A stretch of 8,333 nucleotides of DNA from Clostridium sp. SCN 57-10 (GTDB taxonomy: Bacteria > Bacillota > Clostridia > Oscillospirales > Butyricicoccaceae). The first letter of the stretch is position 1; every line of letters begins with the position of its first letter. The DNA lies in the NCBI GenBank assembly GCA_001725215.1, contig MEFT01000052.1, positions 1 to 8,333 on the forward strand. The letters are read 5' to 3'. The notes beneath the pieces were generated by a model, which made no database searches, had not been told where the DNA came from, and worked only from the letters and a program-made list of their open reading frames with translations. The position numbers and the translations under genes are program-made. Of this stretch, positions 1-7,668 are shown one piece after another.

Positions 1-740
1 CCCCCTGCCCCGCCAAGATGACAGACGTAAAAACGCCGCTCGGCTTTGAGTATACCGACGTAGACTGCGTGCTTTCCATCGCGGACATCTACAAAGAGCT
101 GCTCAAACACATGAACAAGCTGACCTCGCCCGAATTGTTATCTCGGTCCGGCATTCTGGGCATCGGCTGGGCGACGAGCGGCGGTGAATCCGCCGCGCTG
201 CTTGAGGAAAAATACCTCGCGGCAGACGGCATTGAGCATGTCATCAAGGTACTGGAAGAGCTGGAGGACGAAAAGCTGCGTGATCTCGATTTCATCGAGC
301 TGAACGCCTGCCCGGGCGGTTGCGTGGGCGGCGCCTCCACGGTAGAAAACCCGTTTGTCGCCAAGGCGCGCATTCAAATGCTTCGCAAATATTTGCCCGT
401 TTCCCGCAACAAGTTTACCGAAAAGGATATGAATGACCAGGCTATGGACTGGTTTTTCCCGCTCAAATACATCCCCGACGCGCCGCTTGCCGAGGATATG
501 GCGGCCGCGATGGAAAAACTCCGGCGCATTGAAACGATTGCCGAAGACTTCCCCGGACTCGATTGCGGCGCGTGCGGCGCGCCGAGCTGCCACGCGCTTG
601 CTGAAGACATTGTGCGCGGCTTTTCGAGCCAGACCGACTGTCTGTTCATCCTCAAGCAGCGGCTTGAAAGCCTTTTGCCCGCGTTGATGGGCGATTCGGC
701 AGTGCAAGCAAAGGAGGAAGCGCATGATGACCGTTCGTGA
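1..740 (+). CDS. [FeFe]-hydrogenase-like Fe-S protein (HydS/HfsD-like), 5' end outside window
   Basis: The reading frame is open from base 3, so this is the C-terminal part of a longer protein. The first visible residues, PCPAK (bases 3-17), match hydrogenase motif L2, whose Cys ligates the H-cluster. The ATG at 18 is therefore internal. Counting from that Met, residues 96-102 read LNACPGGC and match motif L3, giving two more H-cluster Cys (98 and 102). The canonical GGGQP after it is replaced by VGGAST. Residues 183-208 carry C-x2-C-x4-C-x16-C, the FeS-domain pattern of RnfB-type [4Fe-4S] proteins. The chain ends about 30 residues later, so there is no C-terminal PAS domain. By family, such divergent H-cluster proteins next to bifurcating hydrogenase genes are regarded as putative sensory hydrogenases. 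A H2 or redox sensing role here is inference. The gene overlaps the next by 17 bp. Confidence 0.83.
   Translation, partial: PCPAKMTDVKTPLGFEYTDVDCVLSIADIYKELLKHMNKLTSPELLSRSGILGIGWATSGGESAALLEEKYLAADGIEHVIKVLEELEDEKLRDLDFIELNACPGGCVGGASTVENPFVAKARIQMLRKYLPVSRNKFTEKDMNDQAMDWFFPLKYIPDAPLAEDMAAAMEKLRRIETIAEDFPGLDCGACGAPSCHALAEDIVRGFSSQTDCLFILKQRLESLLPALMGDSAVQAKEEAHDDRS
711..717 (+). promoter_or_regulatory. Shine-Dalgarno for the DRTGG gene, inside the preceding gene
   Basis: AAGGAGG lies inside the 3' end of the HydS-like gene, 6 nt before the ATG at 724 and 9 nt before a second in-frame ATG at 727. It supports a start at one of these two codons. It also implies that translation of the two overlapping genes is coupled. 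Confidence 0.75.
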
Positions 741-1056
741 CATGATTGCGGCGCTCTCACTTGAAATCCTATGCGCGGGCGACCTTGACCGGCCCGTCTC
801 GGGCGCTTATTGCGGTGACCTGCTGAGCCGCGTGATGGGACGCGCGCAGCAAAACAGCGCGTGGGTGACCATCATGGGCAACCGCAATACCGTTGCCGTC
901 GCGCTGTTGGCCGATGTTTCCGCCGTGATCCTCGCCGAAGGCGTGGTGCCCGAAGACGCTGCGCTTGAGCGTGCCGAGGCCGAGGGCGTAACATTGCTGC
1001 GCAGCGAGCAGAGTGCGTTTGCGCTGTGCGCCGCGCTTGCGGCGCTTCCGGTGTAA
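724..1056 (+). CDS. stand-alone DRTGG-domain protein
   Basis: This is a 110-residue soluble protein with no signal peptide or membrane segment. It matches small DRTGG-domain proteins of clostridial hydrogenase operons in length and conserved blocks: GAYCGDLLSRVM at residues 28-38, AWVTIMGNRNTVAVALLAD at 46-64, and a C-terminal segment around LLRSEQSAFALC (91-102). DRTGG domains occur next to kinase or CBS-type modules and near bifurcating [FeFe] hydrogenases. Their biochemical role is not established; ligand binding or regulation is the usual guess. There is no kinase P-loop, so kinase activity is unlikely for this polypeptide alone. It overlaps the upstream gene by 17 bp and ends 4 bp before the PHP gene, consistent with coordinated expression. 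ATG 727 is an equally possible start. Confidence 0.82.
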   Translation: MMTVRDMIAALSLEILCAGDLDRPVSGAYCGDLLSRVMGRAQQNSAWVTIMGNRNTVAVALLADVSAVILAEGVVPEDAALERAEAEGVTLLRSEQSAFALCAALAALPV

Positions 1057-1060
1057 AGCG

Positions 1061-1771
1061 GTGGACGTTCACTGCGACCTGCACATCCACTCCTGCCTTT
1101 CCCCCTGCGGCGACGCAGACATGACGCCGAACAACATCGTCAACATGGCACTGCTCTGCGGGCTCGATCTCATCGCGCTGACCGACCACGGCAGCTGCGG
1201 CAACTGCCGCGCTATCGTTCAGGCGGGGGCGCGCGCCGGACTTTCCGTCGTACCCGGCATGGAGCTTAACTGCCGCGAGGAGACGCATGTGCTGTGCCTG
1301 TTCCCCGATGCGGACGCCGCGGAGGCCTTCGGCCGCTATGTCTACGAACGCCTTCCCGCCATTCCGAACGATCCCGCCGTATTCGGCCCCCAGCTCCTGC
1401 TCGATGCGAGCGACCGCCTTTTGGGCGAGGAGCCCCGGCTGCTCATCACAGCGGCCGATATCGGCGTATATGAGGTACAGGCCCTGTGCGCTGCGTTCTC
1501 GGGCGTGGCTGTGCCGGCTCACCTCAACAAAAGCGCCTATTCTATTCTTTCATCGCTCGGCTATTGCGACCCCGCGATGGATTTTCGCACTTATGAAATC
1601 ACCGCCTCATGCCGCGAAGAGTTACTTGTGTCTGAGCACCCCGAGCTATGCGGTGCGCGGTTTGTCAAAAACTCCGACGCGCATTATCTCGAACAGATCG
1701 GGCTTTGCACGCACACGCTTTCGCTGTGCGCGGCCACGGCGGAGGCATTGATTGAATATCTGCGACGATAA
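1061..1771 (+). CDS. PHP-domain metal-dependent phosphoesterase
   Basis: This is a 236-residue cytoplasmic protein of the PHP (polymerase and histidinol phosphatase) family, similar to TrpH-type phosphoesterases. From the chosen GTG start, the expected metal-binding motifs appear in order: DLHIH (H8, H10), LTDHGS (D42, H43), GMELN (E68), EETH (H76), PAHLNKS (H154) and NSDAH (D206, H208). The trinuclear metal site therefore looks intact and the enzyme should be active on a phosphoester. The natural substrate is unknown. The start was chosen because it places DLHIH near residue 8, as usual in the family, and just after the DRTGG stop. An upstream GTG at 1013 would add 16 residues that are only an out-of-frame reading of the DRTGG gene. 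The SD before 1061 is poor, suggesting coupling to the upstream gene. Its place in a hydrogenase operon recurs in Clostridia, which hints at a regulatory dephosphorylation role. Confidence 0.87.
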   Translation: MDVHCDLHIHSCLSPCGDADMTPNNIVNMALLCGLDLIALTDHGSCGNCRAIVQAGARAGLSVVPGMELNCREETHVLCLFPDADAAEAFGRYVYERLPAIPNDPAVFGPQLLLDASDRLLGEEPRLLITAADIGVYEVQALCAAFSGVAVPAHLNKSAYSILSSLGYCDPAMDFRTYEITASCREELLVSEHPELCGARFVKNSDAHYLEQIGLCTHTLSLCAATAEALIEYLRR

Positions 1772-1790
1772 ACGACAAGGGAGCAAAACG

Positions 1791-2339
1791 ATGGAAGAGC
1801 TTTCACTGCACATCCTTGACATCGCCGAAAACAGCGCGCGCGCAGGCGCGACGCTCGTTTCCATCGGCGTTTCGGAGGAACCTGCGCACGATCGCCTCGT
1901 CATCCGCGTGACCGACAACGGCTGCGGTATGGAGGAAGACTTGCTGAACCGCGTGCGCGATCCGTTTACCACCACACGTACGACGCGTAAGGTCGGTCTT
2001 GGGCTTCCGCTGCTGGAGGATGCGGCCGTTGCCACGGGTGGCTGCCTGCGGCTTTCCTCCGCACCTGGCAGAGGAACCGAGCTTGAAGCGGTCTTCGGCT
2101 ATTCGCATATCGACCGTCTTCCCCTTGGCGACCTTGCGGCGACCATTGTAACGCTTGTCCAATGCCACGCCGACATCGATTTTATTTACGAGCACCGCTA
2201 TGCGCAGCACGCATTTAAACTTGACACGCGTATGCTGCGTGAAACGCTTGAAGGCGTTCCGCTTGGGACTCCCGCGGTGCTTTTCTGGATTCGCGACTAT
2301 ATCAATGAGAATCTGCAACAAATCTACATGGAGGTATAA
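1791..2339 (+). CDS. stand-alone GHKL-type ATP-binding protein
   Basis: This is a 182-residue protein consisting of a histidine-kinase-like ATPase fold plus a C-terminal extension of about 80 residues. The N box (ENSARAGA, E13-N14), G1 box (DNGCGM, residues 42-47), the DPFTTT segment (57-62), the GLGLPLL lid (69-75) and GRGTE (93-97) are all visible. There is no H box, dimerisation domain, sensor or membrane segment, so it is not a complete histidine kinase. Single-domain relatives such as SpoIIAB are protein kinases or anti-sigma factors, but no substrate can be read here. Related genes accompany HydA and HydB in clostridial operons, often directly after a NuoE gene, which is missing here. 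ATG 1791 is preferred because AGGGAG lies at 1778-1783. An in-frame TTG at 1752 lies inside the PHP gene and adds non-conserved residues. Confidence 0.86.
   Translation: MEELSLHILDIAENSARAGATLVSIGVSEEPAHDRLVIRVTDNGCGMEEDLLNRVRDPFTTTRTTRKVGLGLPLLEDAAVATGGCLRLSSAPGRGTELEAVFGYSHIDRLPLGDLAATIVTLVQCHADIDFIYEHRYAQHAFKLDTRMLRETLEGVPLGTPAVLFWIRDYINENLQQIYMEV
2330..2335 (+). promoter_or_regulatory. Shine-Dalgarno for the ferredoxin-like gene, inside the preceding gene
   Basis: GGAGGT covers the last codons of the ATP-binding protein gene, which stops at 2339, and lies 7 nt before the ATG at 2343. The 3-nt gap between genes together with this embedded site indicates translational coupling. Confidence 0.75.
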
Positions 2340-2342
2340 TCT

Positions 2343-2705
2343 ATGAAGTCTATAGAAGAACTCAAAGCGATTCGCGACCGTATGCAGCCCACGCTTAACC
2401 TGCGCGACTCCGATAAGGGCACCCGCATCGTTGTCGGCATGGCGACCTGCGGCATCGCCGCCGGAGCGCGCCCCGTCCTTGCCGCCATCACCGAGGAAGT
2501 CGCCGCGCGCGGCTTGCACGACGTCATGGTCACCCAGACCGGCTGCATCGGCATCTGCCGCCTCGAACCCATCGTCGAGGTGTATCAAAACGGTGAAAAG
2601 GTCACTTATGTCAAGATGACCGCCGAACGCGCAAAGCGCGTCGTCGCAGACCATATCGTCAACGGCAATGTGGTGACAGAGTTCACCATCGGCGCGGACC
2701 AGTAA
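2343..2705 (+). CDS. thioredoxin-like [2Fe-2S] ferredoxin-type protein with three Cys
   Basis: This is a 120-residue soluble protein. The segment VGMATCGIAAGARP (31-44) and the segment TQTGCIGICRLEPIVEVY (65-81) mark the thioredoxin-like [2Fe-2S] ferredoxin family encoded between the ATPase gene and nuoF in many clostridial bifurcating hydrogenase operons. Cysteines occur at 36, 68 and 72 only. The usual four-Cys site has C-x4-C plus C-x3-C, as in the N-terminus of the neighbouring HydB, so one ligand of the first pair is absent. As far as I recall, close relatives share this pattern, so it is probably a family trait. Cluster binding with a non-Cys ligand, or loss of the cluster, are both possible. 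The likely role is an electron-transfer or structural partner of HydB. It could stand in for the missing NuoE/HydC subunit, but that is inference. Confidence 0.85.
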   Translation: MKSIEELKAIRDRMQPTLNLRDSDKGTRIVVGMATCGIAAGARPVLAAITEEVAARGLHDVMVTQTGCIGICRLEPIVEVYQNGEKVTYVKMTAERAKRVVADHIVNGNVVTEFTIGADQ

Positions 2706-2723
2706 GAAAGCGAGGCAGATGAG

Positions 2724-4511
<1,788 letters not shown>

Positions 4512-4529
4512 GGCGAGAGGAGATCGAAC

Positions 4530-6284
4530 ATGGATACTGTCAAGCTCAAAATCAACGGGATTGAGGTCGAAGCGCCTCGCAACGCCACCATTCTGGAGGC
4601 GGCGCGTCTCGCGCACGTCGACATCCCCACGCTTTGCTACCTGAAGGACATCAACGCCATCGGCGCGTGCCGCATGTGCGTCTGCGAGGTCAAAGGCGCG
4701 CGCTCGTATGCCGCCGCCTGCGTCTACCCCGTGGCCGAGGGCATGGAGGTTTTGACCAACACGCCGAAGCTGCGCGCCGCGCGCAAGAAGACCCTTGAGC
4801 TCATTCTGTCCAACCACCGCCGCGAGTGCCTTTCGTGCGTGCGTTCCGGCAAGTGCGAGCTGCAGCAGCTTGCGCAGGAATACGGCTGCGACGAGCACCG
4901 CTATGAAACCCACGAGAAACGTGCAGACATCGTCGACGTAAACGACGTGCTCGTGCGTGACAACTCGAAATGCGTGCTCTGCCGTCGCTGCATCGCGGCC
5001 TGTAAGCACGAGCAGGGCGTAGGCGTCATCGGCGCGAACGAGCGCGGCTATGAGACCCACATCGCGACTGCGTTTGACATGCCGCTCGACCGCACATCGT
5101 GTATCTCCTGCGGCCAGTGCATCACCGTCTGCCCGACGGGTGCCCTGCGCGAGCGGGACGACACCGACAAGGTCTGGAAAGCGCTTTCCGACCCGACGAA
5201 GCACGTTGTCGTCGGCACGGCGCCCGCCGTGCGCGCTCAGATCGGCGAAGAGTTCGGCTTCCCCATGGGCACAAACACCCAGGGCCGCATGGTCGCCGCG
5301 CTGCGCCGCCTCGGCTTTGACGCGGTGTTCGATGTGGATACCGCTGCAGACTTCACCATCATGGAAGAGGGCACCGAGTTCCTCGGCCGCTTCACCAAGG
5401 GTGAAAAGCTGCCGCTGATCACCTCCTGCTCGCCCGGCTGGATCAAGTTCTGCGAGTATTATTACCCCGAGTTCATCCCCAACCTGTCGTCGTGCAAGTC
5501 GCCGCAGCAGATGTTCGGTGCGCTCATCAAGAGCTATTATGCCGACCGCATGGGACTTGACCCGAAAGACGTTTACGTCGTAACCGTCATGCCGTGCACC
5601 GCGAAGAAATTCGAAATTAAGCGCGAGCATGAAAACGCGGTTGACGGTCTGCCCGATGTCGACGCGACGATCACTACGCGCGAGTTTGCGCGCATGGTGC
5701 GCCGCGCGGGCATTATGTTTGACTCGCTGCCCGAAAACGAAGAGTTTGACCCGCTGTTCGGCGTTGCATCGGGCGCGGCGCATATCTTCGGCGCCACCGG
5801 CGGCGTGATGGAAGCCGCTCTGCGCACCGTTGCCGAAGTCGTAACCGGCAAGTCGCTCGACAAGCTGGAGTTTGAGATGGTGCGCGGCACGCAGGGCATC
5901 AAGGAAGCGACGCTGCAGGTCGGCGACCATACGGTTCGCGTCGCGGTTTGCAGCGGCACGGACAACGCCCGCAAGCTGCTTGACAGCATCAAGTCGGGTG
6001 AAAAGCAATATGACTTTGTCGAGGTCATGGCGTGCCCCGGCGGATGCGTCAACGGCGGCGGCCAGCCGCAGGTGCATGGTGCCGTGCGCAACAACGTGAA
6101 CGTGCGTGCCGTGCGCGCCAAGGCGCTGTATGGTGCCGATGCGACCATGAAGCTGCGCAAGAGCCACGAAAACCCCATCGTCAAGGAAGTGTATGAGAAC
6201 TATCTCAAATGCGGCTACGGCGAGGGACGCGCACACCACCTGCTCCACACGAAATATACGGCACGCGACAAATACAGCAAATAA
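4530..6284 (+). CDS. hydA: HydA: catalytic subunit of NAD(P)-linked [FeFe] hydrogenase
   Basis: This 584-residue enzyme interconverts protons and H2 at the H-cluster and receives electrons through a chain of Fe-S clusters. Visible in order: an N-terminal [2Fe-2S] domain (C36, C47, C50, C64); a His-Cys [4Fe-4S] site (H96, C100, C103, C109); two ferredoxin [4Fe-4S] clusters (C148-C151-C154-C158 and C191-C194-C197-C201); H-cluster motifs L1 TSCSPGW (298-304), L2 MPCTAKKFE (354-362) and L3 EVMACPGGCVNGGGQP (498-513); and a C-terminal small-subunit-like domain (about 525-580) with SHENP and GRAHHLLH. L1 has Ser where the Clostridium pasteurianus enzyme has a second Cys. Thermotoga HydA has an extra C-terminal cluster domain, which is absent here. 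It works with HydB directly upstream. AGAGGAG at 4516-4522 lies 7 nt before the ATG. It is the last gene of the operon. Maturases HydE, HydF and HydG are not in the window. Confidence 0.96.
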   Translation: MDTVKLKINGIEVEAPRNATILEAARLAHVDIPTLCYLKDINAIGACRMCVCEVKGARSYAAACVYPVAEGMEVLTNTPKLRAARKKTLELILSNHRRECLSCVRSGKCELQQLAQEYGCDEHRYETHEKRADIVDVNDVLVRDNSKCVLCRRCIAACKHEQGVGVIGANERGYETHIATAFDMPLDRTSCISCGQCITVCPTGALRERDDTDKVWKALSDPTKHVVVGTAPAVRAQIGEEFGFPMGTNTQGRMVAALRRLGFDAVFDVDTAADFTIMEEGTEFLGRFTKGEKLPLITSCSPGWIKFCEYYYPEFIPNLSSCKSPQQMFGALIKSYYADRMGLDPKDVYVVTVMPCTAKKFEIKREHENAVDGLPDVDATITTREFARMVRRAGIMFDSLPENEEFDPLFGVASGAAHIFGATGGVMEAALRTVAEVVTGKSLDKLEFEMVRGTQGIKEATLQVGDHTVRVAVCSGTDNARKLLDSIKSGEKQYDFVEVMACPGGCVNGGGQPQVHGAVRNNVNVRAVRAKALYGADATMKLRKSHENPIVKEVYENYLKCGYGEGRAHHLLHTKYTARDKYSK

Positions 6285-6292
6285 CACAAATG

Positions 6293-6326
6293 CGGCGGCG
6301 GACAAAAGTCCGCCGCCGTTTCTTTT
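6293..6326 (+). terminator. Rho-independent terminator of the hydrogenase operon
   Basis: A perfect 11-bp GC-rich stem, CGGCGGCGGAC (6293-6303) paired with GTCCGCCGCCG (6308-6318), has an AAAA loop and is followed by TTTCTTTT. It begins 9 nt after the hydA stop codon. It is a textbook intrinsic terminator and marks the 3' end of the operon. Confidence 0.95.
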
Positions 6327-6404
6327 CTCCCTTTTACCTTTTGGACTGATATTGGTTTATCTGCCAACCCTCTCGTCGGTTTGACGGAAAATCAGGTATA
6401 AGAG

Positions 6405-6432
6405 AAGGCTCTATCATTTTGAGTAGAGCCTT
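6405..6432 (-). terminator. candidate terminator hairpin for the small membrane-protein gene
   Basis: The 9-bp perfect inverted repeat AAGGCTCTA (6405-6413) and TAGAGCCTT (6424-6432) flanks a 10-nt loop. It lies 24 nt beyond the stop of the - strand gene, so it is well placed to end that transcript. The U-tract on the - strand is weak (stem followed by CTCTTAT), so efficiency is uncertain. It could also act on + strand read-through. Confidence 0.55.
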
Positions 6433-6456
6433 TACATCAAATAAATATATTGCAGT

Positions 6457-6690
6457 CTATTGTTCCTTCTGATTGCATTTTTTACAAATCCCAAATTTCT
6501 GTGAAAATGGATTGATTGTAACTTGATAGTTCCCACAATGAGAACATTTAGAATACTTCAAAACGAGTACTACCGTGATAGCAACAAAGATAGCTACAGC
6601 AATACGAAAAATCAGTTGCAATTCAAATATTGCGCAAATAATGCCAAACAGATTTGTAAAAATGCCTAAATAAAAGGTAAATGCTCTCAT
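6457..6690 (-). CDS. small membrane protein with C-terminal CxxC...CxxC zinc-ribbon-like tail, function unknown
   Basis: This is a 77-residue protein of no recognised family. Residues about 6-24 and 28-46 form two hydrophobic helices separated by only a few residues, giving a membrane hairpin. A short tail then carries CSHC (C49, C52) and CKKC (C69, C72), separated by 16 residues, which looks like a zinc-ribbon knuckle pair. The positive tail residues suggest that both ends are cytoplasmic. The ATG start is fixed by GGAGG 6 nt upstream; a longer TTG start at 6705 would overlap that SD and is rejected. The gene is noticeably AT-rich, uses A/T-ending codons and faces the hydrogenase operon, so it differs in composition from both neighbours. 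This suggests separate ancestry, but it is intact and has plausible expression signals, so it is probably a real gene. Confidence 0.72.
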   Translation of the reverse strand: MRAFTFYLGIFTNLFGIICAIFELQLIFRIAVAIFVAITVVLVLKYSKCSHCGNYQVTINPFSQKFGICKKCNQKEQ

Positions 6691-6696
6691 ATGCCA

Positions 6697-6701
6697 CCTC
6701 C
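6697..6701 (-). promoter_or_regulatory. Shine-Dalgarno of the small membrane-protein gene
   Basis: On the - strand GGAGG lies 6 nt before the ATG that starts at 6690. It decides the start in favour of that ATG over the upstream TTG at 6705, which would overlap this site. Confidence 0.75.
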
Positions 6702-6725
6702 ACAAATCAGAACTTATTTTGATTC

Positions 6726-6755
6726 ATAATATCATATTTTTAACGCTTGGTGAAA
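6726..6755 (-). promoter_or_regulatory. weak candidate promoter for the small membrane-protein gene
   Basis: On the - strand TTTCAC (6755-6750) and TATTAT (6731-6726) are separated by 18 nt, in an AT-rich stretch about 36 nt upstream of the start codon. The -35 match is modest and other AT-rich hexamers lie nearby, so the exact position is uncertain. Confidence 0.35.
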
Positions 6756-6812
6756 TTGCCAAAGTTGATACCCGTAAGTCCATAAGCAAAAAGGGAGTTT
6801 CTATTTGCTTGC

Positions 6813-6841
6813 TTTTCATTTTTGCACCGATGTGGTATACT
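6813..6841 (+). promoter_or_regulatory. sigma-A-type promoter with extended -10 for the sortase gene
   Basis: TTTTCA (6813-6818) is followed after 17 nt by TATACT (6836-6841). The -10 is preceded by TGG, giving the extended -10 form TGnTATACT. Transcription would begin near 6848, leaving a short leader before the SD at 6861. Spacing and -10 are good; the -35 matches the consensus only partly. Confidence 0.65.
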
Positions 6842-6860
6842 CAAACAAACACATCACCCG

Positions 6861-6867
6861 GGGAGGT
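6861..6867 (+). promoter_or_regulatory. Shine-Dalgarno of the sortase gene
   Basis: GGGAGGT lies 6 nt before the GTG at 6874. It identifies that GTG as the start. The upstream in-frame TTG at 6805 lies before the predicted promoter -10 and cannot be the start of a transcript from it. Confidence 0.8.
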
Positions 6868-6873
6868 ACTGCC

Positions 6874-7650
6874 GTGAGGAAACGTCTTCTCATCCTCTTT
6901 GCCACGCTGTTTACGCTGTGCTCCATCGTTGGCATCGTGCTTTTAGTCGACAACAATATCAAATATAGGCGCGCCGCGGCGTATTACGAGCAGCTTGCGA
7001 AGCTTGCCACGCAAACGACGCCTGCGCCGTCTACCACCACTGCGCCCGAGCAGGAGCCGGACCCTCTGCCCGCGCCGGAGTCTTATGAAAGCCCCATCGA
7101 TTTTGAAGCACTGTTCAAAATTAACCCCGATATCGTAGGGTGGATTTCCATGCCCGACCTTGATATCGACTTTCCCATCGTGCAAGGCGCGACAAACGAC
7201 ACCTACCTGCGCACCGCTGTCGACGGTTCTTACAGCAAGGCGGGCTCTATCTTCCTTGACTATGAGAGCGATCCCTCACTGGGCGGGCGGCATTGCATCA
7301 TTTACGGGCACAATCTGAAGACCGGCGTGATGTTTGAGCCGCTCACCCGCCTGAAAAGCGAGGAAGAGTTTAACGCGCATAGGGATTTAACGCTCTATAC
7401 ACCCGACCGCACGATTAAGCTGCGCATTTTTGCCGCCTATGCGGGGCCGTCTGAGGCCATTCAGCGCAAGACAAAGTTTTCGTCCGACGAGAGCTTTGCA
7501 GACTATATCACTGAGATGACCGCACCGTGCACGTTCGCCGATCCGCCTGATTTTGCGATTTCCACCCTTTATTCTTTCATCACCTGTAGTTATGAAAAAA
7601 ACGATTATCGCACTTATATTTATGCCTATGAGGTTCCGCAAGAGCCTTAA
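6874..7650 (+). CDS. class B-like sortase (membrane-anchored cysteine transpeptidase)
   Basis: This 258-residue enzyme is predicted to cleave a sorting signal in secreted proteins and join them to a cell-wall or pilus nucleophile on the outer face of the membrane. Residues 4-25 form an N-terminal signal-anchor helix after MRKR. A flexible Thr/Pro/Glu-rich linker covers about 46-70. The catalytic domain shows DIVGWISM (86-93), FPIVQG (100-105), GSIFLDY (124-130), IIYGHN with catalytic H146, and FITCSY with catalytic C238, followed by R246. These blocks and their spacing fit class B sortases, although the usual STC before the Cys is ITC. GTG is used as the start. No sorting-signal substrate or pilin is encoded nearby, so the target is unknown. 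It appears to be the first gene of a unit with the nucleoside phosphorylase gene, 18 bp downstream. Confidence 0.9.
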   Translation: MRKRLLILFATLFTLCSIVGIVLLVDNNIKYRRAAAYYEQLAKLATQTTPAPSTTTAPEQEPDPLPAPESYESPIDFEALFKINPDIVGWISMPDLDIDFPIVQGATNDTYLRTAVDGSYSKAGSIFLDYESDPSLGGRHCIIYGHNLKTGVMFEPLTRLKSEEEFNAHRDLTLYTPDRTIKLRIFAAYAGPSEAIQRKTKFSSDESFADYITEMTAPCTFADPPDFAISTLYSFITCSYEKNDYRTYIYAYEVPQEP

Positions 7651-7668
7651 CGGCGGGAGGAGCCGCCC

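Noticed and set aside
18..20. ATG at 18 as the true start of the first gene
   Set aside because: The frame continues upstream as PCPAK, matching the H-cluster L2 motif, so the codon is internal and the gene is cut by the window edge.
1013..1060. Upstream GTG start for the PHP gene
   Set aside because: The extra 16 residues are only an Arg-rich shifted reading of the DRTGG gene. The GTG at 1061 puts the DLHIH motif at the usual distance from the N-terminus.
6193..6384. A 63-codon + strand frame across the hydA end and terminator
   Set aside because: It overlaps the hydA C-terminus out of frame, runs through the terminator hairpin and has no SD.
6319..6456. Possible small RNA or riboswitch between the hydA terminator and the small gene
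   Set aside because: Apart from the 9-bp hairpin I see no conserved riboswitch core, tRNA-like fold or + strand promoter. A terminator role for the hairpin is the simpler reading.
6805..6873. TTG start giving a longer sortase N-terminus
   Set aside because: It lies before the -10 element and the SD. The GTG at 6874, with its SD 6 nt away, gives a normal signal-anchor starting MRKR.
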